From Mastigamoeba balamuthi (Eukaryota; Evosea; Mastigamoebida; Mastigamoebidae), in assembly GCA_902651635.1 (NCBI GenBank), contig CACRSC010001925.1:15004-71036 (forward strand): 56,033 nt of DNA. Direction: 5' to 3'. The notes beneath the pieces were generated by a model that saw only the letters and a list, made by a program, of their open reading frames with translations, was not told where the DNA came from and made no database searches. Positions 45,447 to 54,916 of the stretch are shown here, one piece after another; position 1 is the first letter of the stretch; every line of letters starts with the position of its first letter. The position numbers were made by a program, and so were the translations under genes.

Positions 45447-45917
45447 TTAGAACTGTTCAGAGTAAATATACATCTGAAAAGTGGCTTTATAAAGTGAACA
45501 TAGTAAGAGGCTTGAACTCTCATGGATATGTGATGCTGAATAGTTATTTTCTTCCCCACTGAAAAAAAAGTGCCTTAAATCCCTCTGGTTATGGAAGATT
45601 GACTTGTGGTTCATCTTTATGAATGGAGAAATGCGTTTTTCCACGTTCTTGATGCTGATGTCCTTCAGATCTTTGAAATGAGCAAGAAAGACACTCTTCT
45701 TGACAAAATCCTTGGGCTCTGTGTGATACCAAAGGTGCTTATGTACCTTCTTCACCTTCTTGGTCAGGGCCTCAGTTACTGCAGTGGGCACAACACAGTG
45801 AATACACAGTTTAATGCTTGAAAATATGATCACCTGTGGAGTTTTGGCATTTTGTTTGGCAGAGCGATTTAATTCTCTGGAGGTTACCCCCAAAATCACC
45901 CTGGATTTTTGGATCAA
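45447..45917 (-). pseudogene. ORF remnant in CpG-poor insert
   Basis: 156 codons on the minus strand, Lys/His-rich (for example TKKVKKVHKHLWYH and KNVEKRISPFIKMNHKS). No family recognised, and there is no good start context. Possibly part of a larger decayed gene. Confidence 0.25.
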
Positions 45918-46142
45918 AGTGATGAAATAAAATTGAGATGCCCCTCACTGGCCCTATTGACCACCGTGCCCGCAACAAGCAGCATGCACACTGTCTCGAT
46001 GTCACACACCATGCAGGCCACATAGCAGTGTCACGTTCTTGATTACTGGGCTAGAGGAGTTCGCAGGGTTTGTGGCTCTGCATGTAGTTGAAATGAGGGA
46101 AATCCAACACTGAGGGCAGGCACAGAGCACTGTTAACACAAT

Positions 46143-46771
46143 TCAGTGTGTGTTTGTCATGCGAATGAAGTGAATGCACAGTATCAGAACTTGAGCAGGG
46201 CGCCACTCGTAGCACAGCATGACTGCCTCAATGACCTCGAAAAAGCCATCATTGGTGAAGCTCTTCACGTGCCACCCATTGCTAAGAAGTGCCACAAGGT
46301 CCATGTGTGAAACTTGCATCATGATGTAGTTAGTTCCTTCATGTGCACAGGTCCACGGGCTCTGTGCACGATTGTGAGATCCCCTGGTGCCACAAACAAG
46401 GCAGTGCATGGCAATGGTGCAATATTCTTCTCAAAGAAGCTCTGAATGACTGGCAGCTGCAGCTTCATGACATGTGCACACATATAGTACTGTGACAGTG
46501 ATTTATACAGTGATGTCACCTGGTATCACACATAGTCTACTACCTTTTCTGACATGTGCACATCACACATGTATGATTCATCTGCCTCAAGGTTGAGGTG
46601 CTTGGCGATAGTAGATGGCACAAGGGCAGTGGCAGCCAGCAGCTGGCAGGGGCATAGGTGGCTCAAAGTGTTGGGTGGCATTACCTGCCCTGCATGCCTC
46701 TTCACGGCTTGCAGGCATGCAGCTTCCGCCTTGAAGTGTGCCTTGTCGAACTTAAGCAGTGGCACAGCCAT
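46143..46771 (-). pseudogene. Broken gene remnant, unknown family
   Basis: Three overlapping minus-strand frames (46526-46771, 46319-46519, 46143-46409) appear to be pieces of one coding region with a stop and at least one frameshift. Segments such as KAEAACLQAVKRHAGQ and DLVALLSNGWHVKSFTND look protein-like. Not identified. Confidence 0.35.
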
Positions 46772-47351
46772 TTGTACTGAACAAACAGTCCTGAGATATC
46801 ACTCTTCATATAAGATCTTCTGTCATTTTTCAAATATTTGTATTTTTGGTGCAAACCCCCATTTTTTCACACGGGAACCCAGTCATTTGATCCTGGAGTG
46901 CAACAGGAGAACGTCGCTGTCCTCATGCTCTTGGTTTCGGACACCAACGTCATTGGCATTTTCGTGACTCTATGAAGCCAAGCAGCCCTCTGGACGACTT
47001 TATCTGCCTGCACCATGGTGCGCCACTGGGTAACTGATGCAGTCACACTGGTTATCTGCCGAAGACTACTGCCATGGTCCCCGACGAGCCTGACATATGG
47101 TTCGCACTGCTGACCTGCCTTGTAACCACAAATGCCAACTTGTACAAGAAGGTCCGCTCCTTCTTGTCCAAACAGAACCAACACCCAAAACTGTTGATGT
47201 GCAAGCTGGTGGGCTTCTGCACAGCCTCAGTCTCTCCAAGGAACTCACTTGCAAAGTCTTAGATGCTGTACTGTCCTGCTATAACATGATTGACCTGCTC
47301 TCCACAGAGCTGCCCAGCCTAGGCGTGATGTAAGTTGTCTGTAAGCGTGCT

Positions 47352-48018
47352 TTGCCTAATGCCCCCAGGGATATGGGTCAAGTTGGGGACCACAGCGTCC
47401 TTGCCCTTGGCATTGATGATGTCAGCGCCCTTGCAGGGAGGACCAGGGGCGATCTGTGCCACGACCTGATGCTGCTCAAAGCAACGTCCTCTGTCGATTT
47501 TGCACAGCTGAACCTCAGGGTGTGTCACCCTTCTTGGCCAAGCATACTTGACTCCAACTACCACCCAGAACATTGTGCACCCCCTTGGAGCTCCCTTTTG
47601 GGTAGAGACCACTTGCTGCTATTCCGTCGCCCCATTGGCCACGTGGAACAGGAAAAAGATGGATGGCTTTGTGTGCCACATATCTGATTTTTTTCACAGA
47701 TGCTGAAGAGGGATGCAAAACGCAACCTTCTCGAAGCCCACAAATCCCTTCTTCTGGACCTTGTGAAGACCAGTGAGCAACTACGATCCTGTCAATAATC
47801 TCATTCACACCCAGTCATTAAGCTTCTCTTCGAAGAAAACCCTGGGAAGAAGAAGTCCACCACACCAGCCGGGGACACGAGCATCAAGGGCAAGAATGAA
47901 GTCGAGGACAAGGATGAGGACAATGATGATGATGACGAGGACATGGTCGAGAACGAGATTCCTGCTATTCCCTGAACAGTTCCTTCCAATGTTCTCAGCA
48001 GCATCACAACCGCCTTGA
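47352..48018 (+). pseudogene. Broken gene remnant with acidic stretch
   Basis: Plus-strand frames 47352-47687 and then another frame around 47820-47975 with a strongly acidic run (KDEDNDDDDEDMVENE) after ENPGKKKSTTPAGDTS. Stops separate them. A second Asp-rich, low-complexity patch lies near 49485-49600. Not identified. Confidence 0.3.
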
Positions 48019-50040
48019 AGGACAAGCCTGAAGAGGATGCAGAAGAGAAGGAGGGCTTGACTCCCACAACAGCCCTGAACTGTCCCGTTCTATGTGCTGT
48101 CAAGTACTACGGGGGGAGTGGCAGATTATTAAGAACAAAAAGTCAGATGGATTAAGCCAGTTCTTATACAAATGATGTGATATGTGTGCAGAGTTCTTTG
48201 TAGTCCCCAGAGGCATCAGTGTACTCCCATTAAATGTCATTTGTGGCTGTGAATGCTGCCACAATGGTGACTCGGACCAGCCAGATCAGCCAGACAAGAG
48301 AGTAGGACTCAACCTTCCAGGGGAATGGAATGTAGCTAAGAAACAGGTCAAGGCGATCTGTTACCTCCCTGCTGAGTAACTTCACACTGCTGAACCAGGT
48401 GGTACAGATTATCAACAGAGAGCTCAAGTAGTCTCTTATCTGCAGTCTTGGAGAGAACACGTTCTTTGTGATGGATTGGGGCAACAGGCTCACCTGGAGT
48501 GAAAAAGGTAGTCATGTGGAACACCCTGAGCTCCCCCATGAACCTCATAAAGCTTTCGGTGAGGCACAGCCAGAGAAGGTCATGAAGGTTTCAGAACCAC
48601 ATGAAACTCACACTGAAGAGCTCTTCAATGTGGAAAGGGTTCATCTCACAGAGTCTGGATACAAACTGATTTCACACCTTCATCTGGATGTGGTGATTAC
48701 TAAACTAACTCCTTGATGTCTCTCTCGCATTTGAAGATACTCTGTGAATGAGTTCACCATGTTGTCACTTGTGCCAATCATGTGGTCAATCATGCATATG
48801 ATATCATGCACCCAGTTCACTGGAAGCTTTGGCTTCGGGCCTTGTGGTCCTCTCCAGGCAGCTTCAGATAGCTGAAGCCACTGATCTTCAAGGTACATGA
48901 TCAGCTTGACAGGCAGCAGCTGCCAGAATGTAATCATGATGGTGGAATTCTCACCATCTGATTTGAGCAAGATTTGGCCTTGGAGTTAAGTGGGGGTCAG
49001 AGGACACAGAAGCAGTGGACATGAGAACAGGCCTGAGTATGCCATGCTTTCAGTGTCATTCAGCATAATGAGTACTGATATCAAGAAGTTTGAGAGGATG
49101 ATGGCCAACTGCTTTTCCACACTCCCCTCTCTATGTATTTTGCATTGCTCACTTTGTGCTGGTGACTGTGATCAAGCACCATAACAACCTCACACTATTG
49201 CTGAGGCCTGGCCATGTGCTGTTCTTCATGCTGCTGTTCTCATCATACTTATGAGACTAAGGTCGTTACAGGTCTGCAGCTACATGGTGACCAGCAAGAT
49301 CAGCATGTGCACAACAGCCTGTACAATTTCAACCTCCTGGGGACAAGGCTCGACTGCTTCATGACAAGCTCAATGTGTTAGCACAGATGCCCAGCCAGCA
49401 GCACCACCAGTAATAGCAGGGCAAGTTGCCATTGCTTCCCACCAATGAGAGACTGACAGGTATCGAGTGATAATACCAGCAGCACTGATGGCAACTGTGG
49501 TGACAACTGTGATGGCAGTGATAATGGCCATAAGGATGATACTGACATTGATGATGCCAGTGGCCATGGTGTGTTGTTCATGACTGGGAATGAGGACGGG
49601 TGACCACGACTGTGGTGACCACTGTTATGATGTGCCTGTGGCTGTCGTTGACCAGAAGCACAAGCTGCCTGACTTTGATGTCTGTAAGATGTGAAGGCTG
49701 TGGTGCTGTGACAGGGGCACGTGGTCCCATCCTCTGCACTCTGTGGTCTCGGGTGACCTGCAGACAGCTGCAGCAAGGAAGCACCTTTCCGAGCTGCACT
49801 TCCTGTTCTGTGCCCTCCAGGGCCTACTTATTTGTTTAGAATTGCGGCGAATTATCATTTGTCTTGTTTCCTGGCATGCTTGTTCGTATTCCAAGTATGT
49901 GACAACTGTTTCAGTGAAGCAGGAGTTTCCCTGGGTTGGCCCATTGCTCTGAACTCCAAAGAGGATGTGAGATAAAATTGAATGAGGCTGATTGGGGTCC
50001 TGAACTGCGGTACTGCAGAGCAGTGGGGAGGGCATCGTTC

Positions 50041-50110
50041 CCAGATCTGCAGTCTGGTGTCCTGCCGTTAGACGATCTCCCGAAGGAGAGAGGGAGTTGA
50101 ACCCTTAAGC
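50041..50110 (-). tRNA. tRNA-Cys-like element with halves in permuted order
   Basis: On the minus strand the 5' half of a tRNA is clear: acceptor strand CGGGAGA (50076-50082), TC, a GTCT/GGAC D-stem with AACGGCA loop, then anticodon arm CCAGA-CTGCAGA-TCTGG (50041-50057) with anticodon GCA (Cys). No T-arm follows it. Instead a T-arm-like AGGGTTCAACTCCCT with a B-box match (GGTTCAACTCC) lies immediately before it (about 50091-50105). It is followed by TCTCC, which can pair with GGAGA of the acceptor across a TTCG loop. This is the order of a circularly permuted tRNA gene. Alternatives are a truncated pseudogene at the insert border or a chance T-arm. Confidence 0.35.
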
Positions 50111-50739
50111 CCGCACACCGGCGTTATTCTGGAGATATTCCGGTGCCCCGGCAGCGCAAGCGACCATTCGAGCAGCCTCGAAGGAGATCCGCGGATCAGC
50201 GTCCTCGAATATCGCCCCGCAATCTCCTCGACGCCGGACTTATGGGCCAAAGCCCCTCGTCGTCCGAGACGGCCGTTCCATGTCACGTGAATCCCCTCGC
50301 TTCGAGGTCGCCGCCCCGCCAGCCTGCCCACCACATGCCGGCCACCACGCGGGCCCACACCTGAGAGGGCGGGCGCTGCGGCCCACGGCGTCCCGCAGGG
50401 GCAAATCAGCGACGCCACCCAACACCACAGCCAACGGCACCAGCGCAGCCGGCCACCCGGCGCCCGGCCGGCAAGGCGCGCGTGGGCGGCGCAGCCACGG
50501 ACAGCAGCGTCCAGCCAACTGAGTTACGCTGAACCCGCGGAACAACGCGTGCAATGCAAGGAGACTCAGGCAGTGCCACGGATTCAGAGAGCATTGCGAG
50601 CCAACCCTCGGCTGGAGGGGGTGATCGACGCTGCTGGCACAGGACGTGCCTCTCTCAGTGGCCAATGGTATGCCTTCTCAGTTTGGGGTCGCAGGTCTAG
50701 AGAGTAGAGCGTCGTTCAGAGGAGCCCATCGACATAATG
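50111..50739. other. GC-rich intergenic stretch, no gene seen
   Basis: Normal host-like composition resumes here. A hairpin GCACCGG...CCGGTGTGC on the minus strand (about 50112-50146) sits next to the tRNA-like element. No coding region recognised on either strand. Confidence 0.45.
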
Positions 50740-50915
50740 TCATTGAGGGTGAACTGCTCAGCGAAGCGGACGCGGATGATGCAGAGGGTTAATTAATGGT
50801 CGGGGGCCTCGATGATGTTGGGCTGGGCGTTGTGTATGAGGTCGGGGGGCGGCAGCTGCGACGGCTGATGAGCCTGTCTTCCTTGACTGGCAGCTCCACG
50901 CTGATGACTTTGTAT
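50740..50915 (-). pseudogene. Fragment of a fibro-slime family gene
   Basis: This about 175-bp stretch matches gene B at about 9689-9862 base by base over long runs (for example GAGGGTGAACTGCTC, GCGGCAGCTGCGAC and TGGCAGCTCCAC), but it is frameshifted and has stops. The copied part is the region encoding the LIRSAQPYIVE to FTEQFTLD segment of the paralogs. No flanking domains are present, so it is a dead fragment left by duplication or rearrangement. Confidence 0.7.
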
Positions 50916-51188
50916 CGGCGGTTTCATCGAAGCGAAGTGAGTGGTGTTCTCCCGGGTTGCGTCCTGTTACTTCCTGTCGCCCACACAGTCTTCGCCGCTC
51001 TTGACCAACGGAACATGATCCTCACGCTAGGCAATGCCCACAACGTGTTCTGTCTTATTATCAGGGTGTGTGATGACCGCCATTGCACGCCGACCCCTGA
51101 GTGGCATCCGCACGCAACGCAACGGGATGGCCAGGGGATGAGGTGGACAAACAAACATGTGCGAGTGAGGTGCGCGCCGTGCACAGCG

Positions 51189-52578
51189 CTAATCGAGCTT
51201 GTGCGAGTGGACCCACGCGAGGATCTTCTGCCTCAGGGCGGGAGCGACAGGGTCGTGCTTCCTCAGCCCGTCGAGCGCCTTCCACTCCCTGGCGACGCGC
51301 GCGCGGATCGTGTCGAAGTCGTCCTTCCACACGCCGGGCACGGGGCGCCTGTCGTAGACGACCTGCAGCAGGTTGTCCTGCGGGTCCACCTCCTCCTTGG
51401 GGAACACGGTCGGCACGCCGTTGACGCGCTTGACGGCCAGCACGCCGGGCAGCGACGCCTTGTTGATGTCGGCCTGCGGCAGCTTCATGACGTCGCGCGT
51501 GGTGCCGTCGGGCATGCGGATGAAGTTGAGCTTCGTGGCGAACCCCATGCTGTCTCTGTTGACCTTCTGCAGCAGGCCGCCACCCATCCCGTACGCCTGC
51601 ACGCGCTCTTTGGGTGAGTCTCGGAGAGGAACAACGAGAGAGGCGCAGCGAGCGACAGCGACAGACACCAAGTCGCCGCGACAACAGTGGCTGAGGCACA
51701 ACGACGGAGACACACGGAGCAGTGCGCAGGGCGAGAGCGTACGACAGACTGGGCGCTATAGCCGGCTGCGAGGACGGCGTCGGCGACCTGCTTGATGCTG
51801 CGGTAGTTCATGCCGTCGCCCTGGATGACGCTGATCTTCTCGGGCACGCGGAAGCCCTTGCGGTTGACCTTGGCGCCGAACGTCTTGTCGATGGCCCGCA
51901 GGCCCTGCAGCACCGCCTGGCACGGGTCGCCGCTGTCGGGCCTGCACACCATGAAGCCGCCCTTGGCCTCCTTGGCCTCCTTGATCTGCGGCAGCACGAC
52001 GTCGAGCGCGTGCGTGTAGTTGTACGAGTCCATGACGCACGAGAACGTGCCGTCGCCAAAGTGCTCGATCATGTTCAGCACGGCCTCGCGCTCGGTGGGC
52101 CACGAGGTCATGACCGAGTGCTCGGTCGCCGGTATCGACTGCGCCACGGGGCGGCCGCCGTTGAGCTCGAACTGCGCGTAGTAGCAGGCGCTCATCGTGT
52201 CGCTGCCGACGAAGCTGAGCAGGTGGGCGCAGCCGCCGATCACCGACTGCTCGAGGCACGTGCACCCGCGGAACCCGAAGTCGTGCAGCCTCGACTCGGC
52301 CAGGGACGCCGCCTCGGGGTCCACGCTCTTGTCAAACGCGACGTCCACGAGGTCCCTCACTCTGCGCCGCACAGGTCGTCAGTGGCTCTGGAAATTTCCT
52401 GCGCCGAGCTGGAATCGAACTTGCGGCTGAGCGTGGCCACGCAGGTGGGGTACCAGACTTGCGTCAGCAGCGTCTCCATGAACGTCGTCAGCGGCGTGTA
52501 CTCGCCCTCGGCGGTGATCTGGAACACTGGGACGTGGCAGTGCGCGCACGTGCCCTCGGGCAGCGCCTCGAGCTTGAT
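51189..52578 (-). CDS. NAMPT: Nicotinamide phosphoribosyltransferase, N-terminal region missing
   Basis: Three exons (52421-52578, 51743-52361, 51189-51605) encode 397 residues aligning with NAMPT from about residue 138 of the human enzyme to the end. NAMPT makes NMN from nicotinamide and PRPP in NAD salvage. Catalytic segments are intact: LPEGTCAH, ETLLTQVWYP, RLHDFGFRG (Asp219 equivalent), IPATEHSVM (His247), VMDSYNYTHAL, RPDSGDP (Arg311/Asp313), ISVIQGDG and GMGGGLLQKVNRDS. The first about 137 residues, including the Tyr18 region that completes the dimeric active site, have no counterpart upstream; an EF-hand gene sits there. The first exon starts at an acceptor (CCCGCAG before 52578) with no ATG, so it must be spliced to something upstream. 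Possible partner: donor at 52795 within the EF-hand gene. Confidence 0.8.
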
Positions 52579-52765
52579 CTGCGGGTCGCCACGTGGCCCC
52601 GCCGCGCGGTTTCTCCGGGTGAGTCAAACGCAGGCAAAAAGGCGCAGGGGTCCCCGCAGGCAAAAAACCGCAAACCCCCAAACGCGAAGAGCCGGCCAGC
52701 AAACGGGGGCGGTCGGGGCGGGAGGAGAGGACAGGCAAGGCAGCAGGCAAGCAGCGCACTCGGCC

Positions 52766-53251
52766 TCAGCAGTTCTCGGGGTCCGTCATCAGCACCTGGG
52801 AGTACCACTTGTAGTCGATGTACCCAGTGCCTGCGCCCACAGCCCAAGTGAGCGCCCAGTGAGCCCAGCGAGGCCACCCACAGGGGCCAAGGGGGACGCG
52901 CACCGTTGGGGTCGCCCTCGTTGATGAAGTCGTCGATCTCCTGCGCGGTCATGTGCAGGCCCTGCTCCGACATCTTGTCCCTCAGCTCGTCGCAGGCGAT
53001 CTGCCCGTCCTGCTCGCCCGTGTTGGCCCCCCGGGGGCGCCGCGTTGAGTGCGAGATTTCAAAACCCCTGTGAAAGAAAAGCGAGGCGGTTGGGAGCGAA
53101 CGAAGTCGTAGTCAAAGTTGAAGAACGCCTCGACGAGATCCTCCACGCTCTGCGCCACACACCAGCGTCAGGCACACAGTCCCCACGGCCACGGCGGGAC
53201 GGAGCTGCGCGCCGGGCGGGGGAGAGAGAGGGCGGAGCGTACAGCCGCCAT
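52766..53251 (-). CDS. Two-EF-hand calmodulin-like protein (or 5' part of NAMPT fusion)
   Basis: Four exons (53243-53251, 53102-53149, 52904-53009, 52766-52830) encode 75 residues. EF-hand 1 loop is DYDFDGQIACDE, a perfect 12-residue loop created only when the 92-bp intron is removed. EF-hand 2 loop is DPNGTGYIDYKW, with Trp instead of Glu at position 12, so its calcium binding should be weak. The helix between is DKMSEQGLHMTAQEIDDFIN. It resembles one lobe of calmodulin or a myosin light chain. The first exon of only 9 bp (MAA) is tentative. The stop at 52766 ends a stand-alone protein; alternatively a CAG|GTGCTG donor at 52795 splices in frame to the NAMPT exon at 52578. Confidence 0.65.
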
Positions 53252-53474
53252 CGTGCGAGTGCAACAAAATCTAATTTATCTGCGCGATTCAGAGCCCGAG
53301 ATACGGGGATCGATCCACGACCCAACGCTGGGGTTACATCACGCGTGACGTTGACCGCCTCCCGCCGACGTGCGTGCACAAGCATGTGCATGGGGGGTGT
53401 ATTTCACGGATCACGCTCCGCCCTGCGGGGCACAGGGGGTGTGTGCGCCCAACAACGCACTGCTTCGCCTTGAC

Positions 53475-54671
53475 CTACTTGGGTGCAGGGGCGTCCTCCG
53501 TGGCCGGGGCCTCGGCCTCGGGCTTGGCCTCCTCCGGGGCTGCCGCGCCCTCGCCCTCGACCTCGACCTCGCCCTCGCCCTCGCCCTCGGCCTTGGCCTC
53601 CTCGGCCGCCGTCTCCGCCGTGGCCTTGGGGCCCCCGGCGCCAGAGAAGCGCTCCAGCCTGCTCTTGGCCTTGGCCTGCTCGTCCACGACGCCGAACCTC
53701 TCGGCGCGCCTGCGCTTCTTCTCGGGGTCCAGCACGTCCTCTCCCGCCGCCGCCACCGCGGCAGAGGCGCCGGCCGCGGCCTCGGTGGTCCCCGCGGACG
53801 CCGTCGAGGGCTCGATGCCGAAGCGCTCGGCCCTGCTCCTGGCCTTGGCGGCCTCCTCGGGCGACAGCACCGTCGCCTGCGCCTCCTCGCGCCTCCCGCG
53901 CTTGCCGCGCAGGCTCTTGCGCCCGCCCTTGGCCTGGCCCTCCCCCTGCGGGGCCGCCGCCGCCGCCGCCGCCCCCTCGGCCTGCGCGGTCTCGCTCATG
54001 TCCGCGTCCCTCGGCGCAGACGCCGTGCTCGCGGCCGCCTCGGTGGCAGCGGCGACGGCGACCAGCCCGAAGCGCTTCTGGCGGGCGAGCGTCGCCTCGT
54101 CGACGGCTGCCGCTGCTGCGGGGGCTGCGGGCTTCTCGGCGGCGCCCGTGGAGCTGCGCCCGCCGCGGGCTGCAGAGCCGCGACGCCTGCCGCCCCTCGC
54201 CAGCGCCTCGTTCTTGTCCGGCACTGGCGCGCCACACCACGGCGGCGGTCAGTGCTGCGCTGCGGCTGTGGTGGCTGTGGCGGCGGTGGAGGCGGGGCAG
54301 GAGCGTACGGCCAGACCAGTCCTTGGGCTGCGGCAGGTTGCTGGCGGGAGCCGCTGCTGCCGCTGCTCATCGGCACCGGCGAGAAAAAAAAGAAGAGCAC
54401 ACAGAGCGACCGGAGAGTCTGTTAGTCCGCCACGCCTGCCACTGCTGGGGCTGGGGGCTGGGGGCGCTCCGTACCCTCGGCCTTGGGCCTGTGGGGAGAG
54501 CGGAGGAGAGCCGGTAAGTACGGGGCACCGGAGCGCGGGAAACACAGCGATATTATTGTACGACCGCTGGGCGAACGAGAGAGATAGAGCAGGGAGAGAG
54601 ACACAGGGGGGCGAGGGTGGGGTGGCGTACGCCTCGGCGGCGGGTGCACTCGCGTCCTTCTGATCGGCCAT
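53475..54671 (-). CDS. SARNP/Tho1-like RNA-binding protein with RFG motifs
   Basis: Four exons (54631-54671, 54475-54488, about 54309-54362, 53475-54223) encode about 285 residues. The third exon start is uncertain because several CAG acceptors in a row keep frame. Recognition rests on repeated basic RFG motifs: RQKRFGL, KARSRAERFGI, KKRRRAERFGV and KSRLERF. These resemble the C-terminal motifs of SARNP/CIP29 and yeast Tho1, which contact the DDX39/UAP56 helicase in mRNA export. The N-terminal SAP DNA-binding domain of SARNP is not seen. There is an Arg/Gly patch (RGGRRRGSAARGG) and an acidic C-terminal tail of Glu-Gly repeats. A 14-bp exon is unusual. Divergent from the CS-SH3 gene. Confidence 0.6.
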
Positions 54672-54721
54672 CGTATCCTCAGCCCGCGCTCAAAGCTAGC
54701 AAACCAAAAAGACCCGCTAAG

Positions 54722-54756
54722 TTTTCGAGGAGATACGCGTATCTCCGGTTCGAAAA
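54722..54756. promoter_or_regulatory. Palindrome in a divergent promoter
   Basis: GGAGATACGCGTATCTCC (54729-54746) is a perfect 18-bp palindrome. It is flanked by TTTTCGA on the left and TCGAAAA on the right (offset 3 bp), so an imperfect 35-bp inverted repeat sits about 51-85 bp before the SARNP-like start and within the 245-bp divergent promoter shared with the CS-SH3 gene. Candidate shared regulator site. Confidence 0.45.
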
Positions 54757-54916
54757 TATCCGCCTCGGACGATTGGGCCGATGAATCGTCGTCGCCTGCA
54801 ACGCTGGGGACCGCAATCAGAAATAAAAGAGCAATCGTCTGTTGAAAGGTCGGTGGCTCGCTCCTTCCCCCCCGCCCTCGCTCGGGACACACACTGGTGC
54901 TGGCACAAGGCGAGAG

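Larger units (their letters stand above)
42130..50030. mobile_element. CpG-depleted 7.9-kb insert with decayed reading frames
   Basis: Composition changes sharply near 42.13 kb and returns near 50.03 kb. Inside, CG dinucleotides are rare while TG and CA abound, in contrast to the very CpG-rich flanks. Many ORFs of 60-160 codons look like broken parts of longer genes on both strands, with frames shifting or stopping where neighbouring frames continue. I see no introns like those of the host genes, no transposase, integrase or polymerase motif that I can name, and no clear terminal repeats. An old transposon, an endogenous virus-like element, a horizontally acquired block or an assembly chimera would all fit. 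I cannot choose a family. Separate remnants are listed below. Confidence 0.55.

Noticed and set aside
50091-50230. T-arm as the end of an ordinary upstream tRNA
   Set aside because: No matching 5' acceptor, D-arm or 5-7-5 anticodon arm could be found in the 120 bases that would have to hold them, so a normal tandem tRNA is not supported.
53010-53101. A frame giving GFEISHSTRRPRG before the first EF-hand
   Set aside because: That acceptor does not match the donor phase. The GAGCAG acceptor gives a perfect 12-residue EF-hand loop in phase 0.
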